A DNA stretch of 64,000 nt, taken from contig CAUYUJ010000194.1 in assembly GCA_963575745.1 (NCBI GenBank), forward strand, positions 52,985 to 116,984, read 5' to 3'. The translations under genes were made by a program, and so were the position numbers. The DNA is from Prorocentrum cordatum (taxonomy: Eukaryota > Sar > Dinophyceae > Prorocentrales > Prorocentraceae). Every line of letters begins with the position of its first letter. The first letter of the stretch is position 1. This document shows positions 11,621 to 23,122 of the stretch, piece after piece. A model generated the notes under the pieces. It was not told the origin of the DNA. It did no database searches and saw only the letters and a list, made by a program, of their open reading frames with translations.

Positions 11621-12664
11621 TGGGCGCCGGCGGTAAACCGTCAACCTTGGTTACCGCCGGGAGACTCGTAGAGCTTCCTAGCTCGACTTAAGTTGAGAAA
11701 ACCGACAGCACCTACCAACATTCCGACTTATAGTGAATATTTTTTGACCTCTCAATGCGACAGGCGGACGCGTCTGATGTCTGCGAATCGACTCCTGTCA
11801 TTACCAGCCCCGCAGCCCCTCTCAGCCCGAGTTAAGTGCAGAAAACCGACAGCACCTCTCAGGATGACTCGAACAATACGAATAGTTTCGCGGACCTAGT
11901 TCGGGCAGCAGACAGAGTTCAGAGCTCTGGATTCGACAGGCGGACGCGCCTGATGTCTTCAAATCGATTCCTGTGACCACCAGCACTGTAGCCCCCCCCT
12001 CAGCGCGAGTTCAGTGAAGAAAACCGAGAGCACTTCTCAAGATGACTCGACCAATACGAATAGTTTCGCGATTCTAGATCGGGCAGCAGACCGAGTTCAG
12101 AGCACTGGATTCGACAGACAAACGCAACTGATGATTCTGAATCAGTTTCTGTAAATATCAGCTCTGTAGCTGTCCTACAGCTCGAGTTAAGTACAGAAAA
12201 CCGAGAGTTCCTGTCAATATTACTCGAATAATACGAATAGGTCTGCGGACCAAGCTCGGCTAAAAGACCGAGTTCAGACATCTGGATTCAACAGGCGAAC
12301 GCGCCTAATCGTTGTACATCGATTGGCTGTGCTTACCAGCTGTAGCTGTCCTAAAGCTCGAGTTATGTTCAGAAAACCGTCAGCGCGTAGCAAGATGACT
12401 CAAAACGGCCGATCCCGCCATGACGCTTTTCGATAGTAATACCCACCCGATCGAGCTGATATCAAGATGGCGAGCCGCAGTAAGATCATATATCACGGGA
12501 AACATACTAGAGCTCTAACGAATGGTCAGATTTCGAGAACATAATTTTCAACCGAGCCAAAGTTGTGAAAAGTTCAGTCGAGATTTTTCGAGCCAACTAG
12601 CCTGCCAGCGTTTTCGAATTACTCTTAAACTTCGCCGCTGCGCTCTCAGGGAAGCTCTACGAGT
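11621..12664 (+). repeat. F1 module with hairpins A and E
   Basis: Hairpin A (11621-11679) has the loop ending CCTTGG. Its leader is of the second type (CTAGCTCGACTTAAGTTGAG) and lacks the TATA-like stretch. About four monomers follow, then the tail from about 12395 and hairpin E (12618-12664). Confidence 0.85.
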
Positions 12665-13764
12665 CACTGGGCGCCGGCGGTAAACCGTCAACCTTGGTTA
12701 CCGCCGGGAGACTCGTAGAGCTTCCTAGCTCGCCTTAAGTTGAGAAAAACCGACAGCACCTACCAACATTCCGGATTATAGTGAATATTTTTTTACCTGT
12801 GAATGCGACAGGCGGGCGCGTCTGATGTCTGCGAATCGACTTCTGTCATTACCAGCCCTGCAGCCCCCCCACAGCCCGAGTTAAGTGCAGAGGCCCGACA
12901 GCACCTCTCAGGATGACTCGAAGAATATAATAGTTTTGCATACCTGATTCGGGCAGCAGACCGAGTTCTGAGCTCTGAATTCGACAGGCGGACGCGCCTG
13001 ATGTCTTCAAATCGATTCCTGTGACAACAAGCACTGTAGCCCCCCCTCAGCGCGAGTTCAGTGAAGAAAACCGAGAGCACTTCTCAAGATGACTCGACCA
13101 ATACGAATAATTTCGCGATTCTAGATCAGACAGCATACCGAGTTCAGAGCTCTGGATTCGACAGACAAACACAAGTGATGATTCTGCATCGTTTTCTGTA
13201 AATATGAGCTGTGTAGCTGTCCTACAGCTCGAGTTAAGTACAGAAAACCGAGAGTTCCTGTCAAGATGACTCGAATAATACGAATAGGTTTACGGACCTA
13301 GCTCGGCTAAAAGACCGAGTTCGGAGCTCTGGATTCAACAGGCGAACGCGCCTAATCATTCTACATCGATTAGCTGTGCTTACCAGCTCTGTAGCTGTCC
13401 TAAAGCTCGAGTTATGTTCAGAAAACTGTCAACGCGTATCAATATGACTCAAAACGGCCGATCCCGCCACAGTGCTTTTCGATAGTAATATTCACCCGAT
13501 CGAGCTGAGATCAAGATGGCGAGCGGGAATAAGATCGAATATCACGGGAAAAAATACTAGAGCTCAAACGAATTGTTGAATTTCGAGAACAAAATTTTCA
13601 ACCGACCCAAAGTCAGCAAAAGTTCCGTCGAGATTTTTCGAGCCAACTAGCTCTCCAGCGCGCCGGAATTACTCTTAGCTTCCAGCAATAACTTGCTAAG
13701 GGAAGCTCTACGAGTTACTCTTAAGCTTCGCCGCTGCGCTCTCAGGGAAGCTCTACGAGTCACT
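12665..13764 (+). repeat. F1 module with hairpins A, B and E
   Basis: Hairpin A occupies 12665-12723 with the CCTTGG loop and second-type leader. This module is closely similar to the preceding one, suggesting tandem duplication. The tail runs from about 13440. Hairpin B (13676-13720) and hairpin E (13716-13764) follow back to back. Confidence 0.85.
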
Positions 13765-13927
13765 TGCCAGCGTCCAAAGCCCGGAGAGCGAGATGACCTT
13801 TGGGGTCGGGAGATCTTTCCTAGAGAGCTCCCTGGGGCCCTCTTGAAGCGCTTCGAAGGCACTGCCAGGCACGCCCCCGTGCGTGCCTGCACGCGTGCCA
13901 GCACACGTGGATGCGTGCCTTCCTGCA
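13765..13927 (+). repeat. F3 element, 3' end lost
   Basis: Starts with GCCCGGAGAGCGAG and includes CTTGAAGCGCTTCGAAGG and the palindromic GCCTGCACGCGTGCCAGC block. It is cut at 13927 by hairpin A. The right end GCTCTCCGGG is absent. Confidence 0.65.
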
Positions 13928-13960
13928 ACTGGGCGCCGGCGGTAAACCGTCAACCTTGGT
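13928..13960 (+). other. LINE-1 target: occupied hairpin A, 3' junction
   Basis: The left stem arm and loop of hairpin A (CCGGCGGTAA then ACCGTCAACCTTGGTT) run straight into the T-rich 3' end of LINE-1. The right arm (TTACCGCC) is missing at the other junction (about 16730), where the sequence resumes at GGGGAACTCGTAGAGC. The insertion therefore has a small target deletion and no duplication. Confidence 0.8.
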
Positions 13961-16735
13961 TTTTGTTTGTTTGGACTCGCGTTCCCAGCTGAGTGCAGCT
14001 GGGCGAGGACCGGTCCCGCAGAAGCACACGGGCAGCGCTGAGCAGCGCTTCGGCTGCCGACAATTCACATTCTGTGACTGTAGCTCCTTCGAGGAGCCAC
14101 GCGGCCTCGGCCAAATCGCTCCAAACGAGGGACACGGCACTAGAAACAGCAAGCTCATGCCCAGCAGGGAAGGGGCCCACGGTTCTCGCGGAAGCGATGC
14201 CTATCTCACTGGGATTGCACTGAGTATTGATTAAGCCGATCTGAAGCCAGAAACCACATCCTGATCCTTGCTGGTCAACCCCGCCATCAAAGCCTCCCCT
14301 GATAGCGAACGGTAAGAGATAAGTTTCGAATGGATATAGATAACAATGAGTTCTGTAGAATGTGCGGCCACATCTGGCCTCATGCGTCAATTCATCCGCT
14401 CGTGTATTGTCCTCCCTGAATTCATGTCTCCATATCTCACGTCCCAAGGCAGCAGGCCTCAGATTGAAACACGCAGCGAGCTCAAAGGTACAATCAATCA
14501 TGGCAGCTGTCCTCTTGCAGTAGCCACGATTCTCACATCTCCATTTCCCCTGTAGCCAGGAGCAGATAAGTAATGAGTCACCCTTGAACTCAGCAGCAAA
14601 ACCCTCTGAGGATATATCCCACACAGTCGCACGTTCCTGGATCATAGCATAACGTATTGCAAGCTTGGCGGACTCTTTGGGGTCGTACTTGGGGTGCAGA
14701 GGGTTGGTCGCGATGTCGACCGCCTCAGTATCGGCCTTCTCTCGAGCCTCAGGGGAGCCTCGAGGTCCATTAGGAGAGCCCTTCCAAGACACCACAAAGT
14801 AATCATAGACCTTAGTTTTGTTGTATTGTGTAAGGAGTTGCTTCCATACCTCCAAGAACTGAACCCAATCGCCCCGTACAGACTCCCACCACTTTTCCCC
14901 AAAGAACTGAATGTAGGGGAACTGCCAAGACCGACCGCCCACAGACACAGGGCCTCCACGAAGCCGCTTGCCCGAACTAGATAAGGCCCTGTTGCCGTGT
15001 TGTCGTAGAACCTCTGTTATTGTGTCGCGAGCCGTGACCCAGCCAACATTGCACATCATAAGCGCACGTCGGGAGTCTCGAAAGGCCCTCCTCCCCTTTG
15101 AGACGGCAAGTGGCTCGTCTCTGAGAGTGTGGGCAGCTCCCTCTCCAGAGGGCATCGGCTGTGAGCGGGCAATGGAACAGGCGACCTGCGAGCAAAGATC
15201 CTCCAGCCGCCTCTCCATATCCGTAATCCTCCCCTCCACCTCCGTCACAGTCGCTGCAGGTACATCCTCCCCCCGTCCATCCGTAAAGCGAACACGTTTA
15301 GCACGTTGAGTCGTTGATCCCTCCACCTCAACCTCCGTCCTTGCCGTCCTGTCCTCCTCCAAAGATAGTAAATATTGCCTCGTGGAGCGCATCATGCCCC
15401 AGCTCTTCCAACACAGCATCTGCACAGCCGACGGGAAACCCCCATCGCAGAAGATTGTCCTGACTCGTGTCAGTGCAGCTGGCCGCCATACCTCCCACCC
15501 CACATCTCCTGGCTTCCTCCTCCCTGACATTCTCAGAAGACACATACCCTCGAACGCATGGATAACCCTCACACACTCACTGTCAATCGTGATGGCCTCT
15601 GCTGCATATAAAAGACGGCTCTGCACAGTCGATTGATATCGACGAAACTTCTTCACCAGAGGCAGCGCCCTGCACGTAAAGTACTGCACCTGCGCAAAGA
15701 ATGCCCTTCGGGCCTGCTGGACGCGCTCCTGCACATCCGCGTGGATAGAAGTGAAACTTCTGGGAATCTGATACCCCAGCACATTCAAACTCTCAACATG
15801 CTTGAAAGGAACAATCCGCGAGCCAATCTGAACCGTGACCGTATCAGTGTACTGAGTACCACACACCATCATCTCTAGACTCTCCTCCTTCCACTCCATC
15901 CCCCAATCCCTGAGAGCAGTAGTGAAGGCAGTGGCCGCTACCTGCGCCTCCGATGCTGATTTGGCGGCCAGAAAAATATTGTCAGCCCAGAGAGCATGAT
16001 TCCAACGTGCATACCGACAATGATCATCATGGCATGGCATCTCGACTCCGACACCGCGCTGATCCAGGCGAGCAATCACATCACGCCACATAGCAATAGT
16101 GACAATAGTAAACGCGATAGGTGATTCGGTACCCCCAGTACGGAGCGACCGATCCCACTGCACATTGGGGATTGTCACTCCTTCAAACAGCACCGTGCAT
16201 GAAGTAGATGAGAGAGGCTCCAATAACGCATACTGTAACCGTGCACTGATCCCAAGGGCCGTCATCGCTCTCGACTGTCGGCAACGTCACAGCATCAAAC
16301 GCCCGCTCGATGTCACAGCTGAGGAGCCACGCCGTTTGATCTCGCCCCCATGTGGAAGCATGTTGTGCAATACATTTCATGGCCGATGAAATCTCCCAGC
16401 AACGTCGTCCGCTGGTAAAACCGTAAACCGCCATATCACTCATGAAGGGTTCCACACATCGTTCCAGTAAAATCGTCACACACGTGAGATACCATTTGGC
16501 CAAGGTATTTCCGACAAGCAGGTTCCTTGTTTGTCGCAGTGTTTCCAGTTTGCTCGTTTTCGGCATAAGTGTTAGGTATACTTCCTGCCATTCCCTTGGC
16601 GTCGGGCGAAGCCCGTTGAATATATCAGAGAAAACCTTACCAATAGAACGCACTGACCTCCACGAAAGAGACTTGAGAAGTTCAACCGAGATGCCGTCGG
16701 GCCCACAGGCCCGTCCTGTTCGGAGCCTGGGGAAC
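13950..16735 (-). mobile_element. LINE-1: 5'-truncated non-LTR retrotransposon
   Basis: The element reads leftward. Its 5' end is truncated inside the reverse transcriptase domain, at about TGRACGPDGIS on the protein. Its 3' end is a short A-rich tail (T-rich on the plus strand at 13955-13972) abutting the hairpin A loop. ORF1 and endonuclease are absent. The 3' untranslated region is essentially missing, since the reading frame runs through the A-rich tail into the target. Codon use and GC content differ from the surrounding repeats. Confidence 0.85.
13950..16735 (-). pseudogene. LINE-1 ORF2 remnant: reverse transcriptase and permuted RNase H, frameshifted
   Basis: Two overlapping frames make up the remnant. 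The upstream frame (16735 to about 16266) carries TGRACGPDGIS and the motif A region CDIERAFDAV. The downstream frame (16265-13950, 771 codons) carries RTGGTESPIAF (block 5), WADN at residues 93-96, motif D MEWKEESLEMMVCG, an FFGEKWW motif near 454-460, and the RNase H motifs. A single frameshift near 16266-16276 separates them, judged by alignment with the other copies. The RNase H motifs are in permuted order: GDSLL (D563), FREDNTRAD (D624), then GFDGG (D660) and ECELSAAEA (E734). The stop codon UGA is supplied by the host target (GGTTGAC). This copy cannot encode a full enzyme. Confidence 0.85.
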
Positions 16736-17787
16736 TCGTAGAGCTTCCTGACAGTATATAGTATGGAAGGAAAATCCAGAAAACGACTAGTTTCTGAGCT
16801 CAAGCGATTTCAGACCTCTCAAGATGACTAACAAAAAAACAGTTTGCCAACCCAGCTCGAGTATCAAACCGAGTTCAGACCTCTGAATGCAACAGGCGGA
16901 CGCGTGAAATGTCCGCGAATCGACTCCTGTGACTGGCCCTGCAGCCCCCCTACCGCCCGAGTTAAGTGCAGAAAACCGACAGCATGACTCGAATAATACA
17001 ATAGTTTCGCGAACCTAGTTCGAACAACAGACCGAGTTCCGAGCTCTGGATTCGACAGACGGACATTGCTGATGTCTCTGAATCGATTTATGTCACCAGC
17101 AGCACTGTAGCCCTCCCCAAGCACGAGTTAAGTACAGAAAACCGAGAGCACTTCTCAAGATGACCCGAACAATACGAATAGTTTCGCAGACCTAGCGCGG
17201 GCAGCAGGCCGAGTTCAGAGCTCTCGATTCAAGAGACGAACGCGCCTAAAGATTCCCAATCGATTTCTGTGACTATGAGCTCTGCAGCTGCCCTACAGCT
17301 CGAGAAAAGTACAGAAAACCGAGAGCGTCTGCTACAATGACTCGACTAATACGAATAGGTTTGCGGACCTACCCCGGCTACCAGACCGAGTTCAGACCTC
17401 TGGGTTCAACAGGCGAAGGCGCCTAATCATTCTACATCGATTAGCTGTGCTTACCAGCTCTGTAGCTGCCCTAAAGCTCGAGTTATGTTCAAAAAACCGT
17501 CAGCACGTATCAAGATGACTCGAAACGGCCGATCCCGCCACAGTGCTTTTCGATAGTAATATTCACCCGATCGAGCTGAGATCAAGATGGCGAGCGGGAA
17601 TAAGATCGAATGTCACGGGAAAAAATACTAGAGCTCTAACGAATTGTCAAATTTCGAGAACAAAATTTTCAACCGACCAAAAGTTATGAAAAGTTCAGTC
17701 GAAATTTTTCGAGCCAACTAGCCTGCCAGCGTTTTCCAATTACTCTTAAGCTTCGCCGCTGCGCTCTCAGGGAAGCTCTACGAGTCA
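16736..17787 (+). repeat. F1 module, right flank of LINE-1
   Basis: Begins at the remaining half of hairpin A (ACTCGTAGAGCTTCC) with a leader GTATATAGTATGG. About four monomers follow, then the tail from about 17505 and hairpin E (17745-17787). It is similar to the module at 30251-31284. Confidence 0.8.
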
Positions 17788-18888
17788 TGCTCTGTGGCAC
17801 CCTCCCGGGACGCTTGCAGAGCTCTGTCAACCCTTTCTGAAGCGATCCTGCATTGCTGCGGACCCGCTGCCGGGTCGGGCAATTTCAAAATCTCTCGCCA
17901 TCTTCGAAAAACCAACCCCAGGTCATCACATTGTCCGCCCGGGCCGGGTTGGCCAACTAGCTGCACCCCGCGCCGGAATTCCTCTAGCTCATCGATGCCG
18001 AAGAGCTCTACGAGGTAAACTCCAAGAGCGAAAACACCCTCTGGAACTGGAAATCTTGTCTCGGGATGTCTGGGGGGCCCCCCTGCAGCGCTGCTGAAGC
18101 GCTGCCAGGAACGCTTCCATGCGCGCCTGCACGCCTGCAGGCACGCGTGGACGCTTGCCGGAAGCTCTCCCGGACACGTCGCCGGGCCGGGCGAGGCGCT
18201 GCGAGGCGCGTGGACTGCCGTGGAAATACTTGTAAGCTTCCAGCAATAACATGCTACGGGAAGCTCTGCGAGTTATTTGTTCTGGCGGTCCTTCGGGCGC
18301 TCTCGTGAGGCGCTACTGGGGTTCTGGGGGGTTCCCCGGCAGCGCTTCTGAAGCGCTGCCAGGAACGTTTCCGCGCGTGCCTGCACGCACGCGTGCAGGC
18401 ACGCGTGGAATCTTGCTGGAAGCTCTTCCCGACCCGCTGCGACGTTTTAGCTCCCTCCGGGGATTCTGGACCGGCGAAGATGGGCTGCTGGCGGGCACCA
18501 CCACCGTCCGGCTTCTAATCTTAAACCCTCTAGCTCTCAGAGAGCTCTCCGGGAATATCTTTCAAATATTCGCAAAACCACCAAAAGCTGTCACATTGGC
18601 CGCCTCGGCCGGGTGGGCCAACTAGCTCCACCCCGCGCCGGAATTCCTCTAGCTCATCGATACCGAAGAGCTCTACGAGGCACGTGGAAGCTTGCCGGAA
18701 GCTCTTCCGGACCCGTTGCTGGGTTGGGCGAGGCGCCGCGGAGAACGTGGACCGCCGTGTAGGAGCCCCTGACGGCACAACCACCGTCCGGCTTCTAATC
18801 TTAAGCGCTCTAGCCCTCAGCGAGCTCCCCGGGAAAAACCCGGAGAGAGAAGAGGTCCTTCGGGGGCGGGAAAACGGGAAACTGGGCG
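17788..18888 (+). repeat. Mosaic of F3 and F2 fragments
   Basis: In order: F3 scrap (17788-17880), F2 end with hairpin C (17881-18016), F3 fragment (18017-18235) with AGCGCTGCTGAAGCGCTGCC, a worn hairpin B (18233-18275), an F3 piece with right end GCTCTCCGGG (18276-18555), F2 end with hairpin C (18556-18680), and an F3 piece to about 18888 that again contains CCCGGAGAG. The palindrome TGCACGCACGCGTGCA lies near 18381. No gene is seen. Confidence 0.7.
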
Positions 18889-18913
18889 CCGGCGGTAAAC
18901 TGTCAACCTTGGT
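18889..18913 (+). other. LINE-2 target: left copy of target-site duplication
   Basis: Hairpin A (one loop base changed, ACTGTCAACC) is interrupted after TCAACCTTGGTT (18902-18913), which merges with the poly(T) end of LINE-2. The same 12 bases recur at 23969-23980, followed there by the missing right stem arm ACCGCCGGGAGACTCG. Confidence 0.9.
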
Positions 18914-19126
18914 TTTTCGTTTCGCGGACACACGGGCCCTAAGGCCCCGTCCAGTCCGAGGCGGGCGGGCACGCCAAACGCGGGCCACCGAGCGGCTAAG
19001 GCGAAAGCCTCACCACGCCAAGCACGTGGGGGGCGGCTTAGGCGGTAGCCTCTGGCAGCTCTTATAAGGAGTGCGTACATCAACACAGTGTGTGCACGCA
19101 TGAAGGCAACACACAAAAGAGAATCA

Positions 19127-22100
19127 TCAATCACACAACTTATCGCTAAAATAGGCCTGCAAAACCCGTGGGAGTGCTGCAATAACGCACTCTGCAGCGG
19201 GGAGTTCCGTATCCGTCACCGTGGACCCGTCTTGGAGAGCGAAGGAACAAACGTAAACGTCCTTGAAGATAATCTGTGGGGATTCACAGAAGGAAGAGGT
19301 GGGCGAGAGATGGGAGAATCGAGAACGCAGTCCTATCTGAATCCAAGCTCCACTTCCTGCTCCCAGGCTGCACACACCACCATCAAAGCCCGCTTTGATG
19401 AGGCAAGGTTCATAGCATGACTGTTCGTATGGCTGCAACTGGTACTGTTCGTTCGTGTATTGGTGGCCCTCGCGGGCCTGGTGGGTAAGGAGGTCGGCTT
19501 TCTCATTCCATTCCCGAAACTCATGCTTCAGAAGATCGCGTCCTGCTTCAGCAGGTCTCACACCATACATACAACACATTCCTTCCAAAGCATTAATCAT
19601 ATTATCAACACGTGTCTGGTATAAGTGATTATCGGCCTTCCAGAGGCCGCAAAGCCAGCAAATGATAAGAAGAGAATCTCCTGTGATCTCCAACGGCACG
19701 CCTCCTGAAGTCACGTCCCAACATGTGCTCCTCATGTTGTGGATTGCTAATCTCTTACTGAATCGCAGGCGTGCAGCGGGAGAATCATCCTCTGTAACAA
19801 CATACTCCTCATTTCGTTCAGCCAGAAAGACAGGGGAGTTACCATCATGGATACCTTTGCATTTCTTCTGGAAAAGCTTAAGCATAGAGGGTGTACAATG
19901 ATGAGTTGCAAACTGCATAAAGGCATGAAGGCCGCCTTGGAATACTTCCCACCACCGTGGGCCAAAGAACTCATGAAAGGGTGTCTGCCAACAACGTTGT
20001 CCGATCGCTTGCCCTCCTGACCTCCAGCGTTTCATAACTCCACATTCCCTCCACTTGCCGAAAGCCCGAAGGGCTTCTCCCTCAAGTGTGCGCAGCGTAT
20101 CATAACTTATTCCAAAGGCAATCAAACACATGCGTGCATCACTCCATGCTCTATGCTCGTCCGTCATGTCCTCTCCCTGATACAACCTCTGCGCATATGC
20201 CGAGACATCCTTTGCCAGCAGCCACTGAGCTCGGAGAAATCTCTGGACCAAACTGTGGTACCCAGCCTCTGCGAACCTCGATCTGGCATCGCTGTATCTT
20301 CTCTCGTGCCATGTAGCATGGGATTCGTCTGGTTCTCGGCGGCATCGAAGCATGAAGCATAAACACTTGCCCTCAAACGCGTGCAATGCATGGAGGCTAT
20401 CCTTGTCGGCCGTGCAGCCATCCGCACCGAAAAGGGCAATACTCTGAACCTTTTGCTGGTATCGTAGGAACTTGTCCTTCAGAGGCGTGCTTTTGTTCCG
20501 AAAATATCCTGCCTGGGAATAAAATGTCCGACGAGCCGCCTCAATCCTAGAGTCCACATCAAGGTGCGAGGAGTACTTATAATCAGAGAACAACTGGACG
20601 CCTAGAACCGTCATCTCAGTAACACGCCTGAACCGCATAACGTCATTCAGGAAGGGTACAAGTAAGTCGGCTGAAGATAGGATCAGCCCCTCTGCATCTC
20701 TCGCAGCGTCGGCTCCGAAGACCATGTAAAGCAAGCTTGAGGGTTTCCAGCGCATGCCGAAATCGTGGAGTCTAACAGTAAGGTCGTGAATCATGCGTGC
20801 CAATTCTTCCCTGCTTCGTGCCAAGATGTAGCAATTGTCTGCCCATACGAAGTGATTGACGACCGACGTGTAGGACGATTTGCCAGACTCCATGGGATCC
20901 CCAGTTTTAAAACACACTTGATAACCTATGTTCTGTCTATCCCATTGTCGGAAGGTTTCCTGCCACATCGCAGCAATAATAAGATTGAACCCTAGGGGTC
21001 CCTCGGCACCGCCCGTTCTAATACATCTATCCCATCTCACACCCTCCACCTCGATACTTTCATGGCAAACCGTCCCCACACTATCGCATAGTGGATCAAG
21101 AAACGCATATTGAAGATGATAAGGTACATGCGCGTGCTGCAAACCCCGTCTAACATTGGCTACCGTGCAATGGTCGAAGGCTTGTAGGATATCTGCATTG
21201 GCCAGATGTGCTGTTTCCCCCTTTCCCCATGTAGAAGCATGCTGTCCGATGTGTTTCAAACTCGCCGTGATCTCGTTCGTGGTGCGATTAGATTGGAAGC
21301 CGTAAAGACCGAGAGGGCGAAAGAGACCGTTTCGCTCGACATGTTGTTCCACCAAGATAACAATACATGTGCTGTACCATCGTGCAATAGCGTTCTGCAT
21401 ACATAGAAGCCTACCGTCCCTAAGATCCGTGATGCCAGGAAGCTCGGGCATAAAGGAGATGAGGATATCACGCCATGAGGAGGGGTACGGTGTGCACATG
21501 TGTAGCATATCGTCGAACAGGCGTCGGATGTTGCGCAATATCGTCCAAGGGAGACACTTTAACACCTCACACGGTACTCGATCTGGCCCTGTGGCTCGTT
21601 GTGTACGGAGACGCGCCCGCCCACGTCCGAGCAACGCCATAGTGATGGTCGAATACGTGCTGCTACAGAGCTCCTCCCTCGCCTTCTCCTTGATCTCCTC
21701 CATCATACTAGCGTTCTCCTCCCGCATCTGATCCGATGAAAGCTTATTTCTGCAGAAACTGTCGAGCTCCTTCCTCCAAACCTCCCTGTCCTCCGTCTCC
21801 TGGCCCTCCACCACCAAGTGTTTAATATGATGACGAGTCTTTCGACGATTGAGGGGACACTTCCAGGCTGCAACATCTCTGCGATATCGACGGCGATGTA
21901 GATTAAGCTCACTCCTGAGACGTTTCTTTTCCTCTGGAGTCGTGTCTGACGGTAGTTCCCGCCATCTCTCCAAAAGACGAGTCAACTCGATCGGCCTCAC
22001 AGGTGGCCTCTGCTTGCCGCTCTGCGTCGTGGTAAAGTCCACGTCAGGAGCAGCAACAAAAGACTGGATGAGCGTGCTAGGTAAGCTGGCTGGCTCCATC

Positions 22101-23119
22101 TCGAGAGAACGTGCGGGAATCCCACGAAACACAACATCTCCCAAGCTCCGATCCACCCTCCTCCTGGCATTGAACTCATCTCCCCATGTCACGCATCGAT
22201 ATCCTACCAGAGAGGGCGCCGGCGGCTCCACCCGCTCCCTGTGGTCACGTCGCACAATCACACGGCCAGGCGATGCAAACAGCCCAGTTAGAAGTGCATG
22301 ATCACTTAATCGACTCCTATTCCTCCTTCCTCCTCTTGCATAACACCAAGAAACTTCACACTCAGAGCACTCCCAGCGGCTGGGCACCAAGATGTAATCG
22401 AGCACCTTCTGAATTCGTCCAAAGCTACGTTGCTCGCACCACGCTTCCCAAGTAGGACGCCTATCTGCAGAAAAGGTATTGGCCGCCTTAAACATGTGGG
22501 TCTGCATGAACCCCAGTAGCATCTCCATCATCCTCCTCCTCCTGTTGATACGCTCCCTCTCCTCCGTACCACATGCCAAGGTCCTGACCTCCTTCCTCAA
22601 GCCCTCTCCCGTGGCAAGATACAATTCCCCATTACATTCTAACTCACATAGTGGCGGTAGCTCAACATTCCCGTCAAGCAAACAAACAAAGCTGGCCTGG
22701 CTATACCTGTGTCTGAGGCTTCTGAAAGTGGCAGACACACGCTCAAGCGTGAGTTCATACTCCGCTTCGCAATCTTCTCGATGAGAATCGGGCAGGTAAA
22801 GAGAGCAGACAACCAAGGGCGAGATGGATGTACCGAACACACCAATGGCGAATCTAGAGAAAGTAGTAACGAATTCCCTGGACGTCGAGGCCCAACTTCG
22901 ATCGAAGAGGAGCCCCGCCTTCCTGCAGGCACTGTGCTTGATCTGCCATCCGAGACGGGCGGCATCTGCATGAATTATATTCTGGGCCTCCTGAAGCGCG
23001 AACAGACCGCCACATGCACGCATATGGTTGAGCACCTCCACGCCTCTGAAGTTGTTCTCACCAGCCTTGTCGAGGTTCCAGCATCCCAACTTGATCCCCG
23101 ACAGCCGGTGCCGATTCGG
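19127..23119 (-). CDS. LINE-2 ORF2: endonuclease, reverse transcriptase, permuted RNase H
   Basis: This is an open frame of about 1330 codons. Residue numbers count from the UUG codon at 23089. An APE-type endonuclease spans about 1-270: CWNL (3-6), QE (33-34), LDGNVELP (138-145), VLDYILVP (229-236) and SDHAL (262-266). Reverse transcriptase spans about 490-830: ATGPDRVP (499-506), YGFQSNRTTNE (597-607), motif A ADILQAFD (D633), RTGGAEGPLGFN (691-702), motif C WADN (749-752) and motif D FGMRWKPSS. The C-terminal region has FFGPRWW (1041-1047), then RNase H motifs in permuted order: GDSLL (D1138), FREWNEKAD (D1199), GFDGG (D1236), TDTELPAAE (E1295). There is no AUG before the endonuclease; the first (residue 23) lies after CWNL. 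The frame continues ORF1 after one UGA, so it may be made by readthrough. No disabling mutation is seen. Confidence 0.92.
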   Translation of the reverse strand, partial: PNRHRLSGIKLGCWNLDKAGENNFRGVEVLNHMRACGGLFALQEAQNIIHADAARLGWQIKHSACRKAGLLFDRSWASTSREFVTTFSRFAIGVFGTSISPLVVCSLYLPDSHREDCEAEYELTLERVSATFRSLRHRYSQASFVCLLDGNVELPPLCELECNGELYLATGEGLRKEVRTLACGTEERERINRRRRMMEMLLGFMQTHMFKAANTFSADRRPTWEAWCEQRSFGRIQKVLDYILVPSRWECSECEVSWCYARGGRRNRSRLSDHALLTGLFASPGRVIVRRDHRERVEPPAPSLVGYRCVTWGDEFNARRRVDRSLGDVVFRGIPARSLEMEPASLPSTLIQSFVAAPDVDFTTTQSGKQRPPVRPIELTRLLERWRELPSDTTPEEKKRLRSELNLHRRRYRRDVAAWKCPLNRRKTRHHIKHLVVEGQETEDREVWRKELDSFCRNKLSSDQMREENASMMEEIKEKAREELCSSTYSTITMALLGRGRARLRTQRATGPDRVPCEVLKCLPWTILRNIRRLFDDMLHMCTPYPSSWRDILISFMPELPGITDLRDGRLLCMQNAIARWYSTCIVILVEQHVERNGLFRPLGLYGFQSNRTTNEITASLKHIGQHASTWGKGETAHLANADILQAFDHCTVANVRRGLQHAHVPYHLQYAFLDPLCDSVGTVCHESIEVEGVRWDRCIRTGGAEGPLGFNLIIAAMWQETFRQWDRQNIGYQVCFKTGDPMESGKSSYTSVVNHFVWADNCYILARSREELARMIHDLTVRLHDFGMRWKPSSLLYMVFGADAARDAEGLILSSADLLVPFLNDVMRFRRVTEMTVLGVQLFSDYKYSSHLDVDSRIEAARRTFYSQAGYFRNKSTPLKDKFLRYQQKVQSIALFGADGCTADKDSLHALHAFEGKCLCFMLRCRREPDESHATWHERRYSDARSRFAEAGYHSLVQRFLRAQWLLAKDVSAYAQRLYQGEDMTDEHRAWSDARMCLIAFGISYDTLRTLEGEALRAFGKWRECGVMKRWRSGGQAIGQRCWQTPFHEFFGPRWWEVFQGGLHAFMQFATHHCTPSMLKLFQKKCKGIHDGNSPVFLAERNEEYVVTEDDSPAARLRFSKRLAIHNMRSTCWDVTSGGVPLEITGDSLLIICWLCGLWKADNHLYQTRVDNMINALEGMCCMYGVRPAEAGRDLLKHEFREWNEKADLLTHQAREGHQYTNEQYQLQPYEQSCYEPCLIKAGFDGGVCSLGAGSGAWIQIGLRSRFSHLSPTSSFCESPQIIFKDVYVCSFALQDGSTVTDTELPAAECVIAALPRVLQAYFSDKLCD

Positions 23120-23122
23120 TCA
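23120..23122 (-). promoter_or_regulatory. Candidate readthrough stop, UGA-C, between LINE-2 ORF1 and ORF2
   Basis: On the minus strand, AAG GTG TGA CCG ends ORF1, and the same frame stays open through ORF2. UGA followed by C is known to be the leakiest stop context in many eukaryotes. LINE-4 has the same arrangement (UGA CAA), although the surrounding codons differ. Readthrough is inferred, not shown. Confidence 0.5.

Noticed and set aside
20086-22971. Plus-strand open frames of 60-240 codons opposite LINE-2 (and similarly opposite LINE-1 and LINE-4)
   Set aside because: They are antisense shadows of the conserved ORF2 frames and have no domain of their own.
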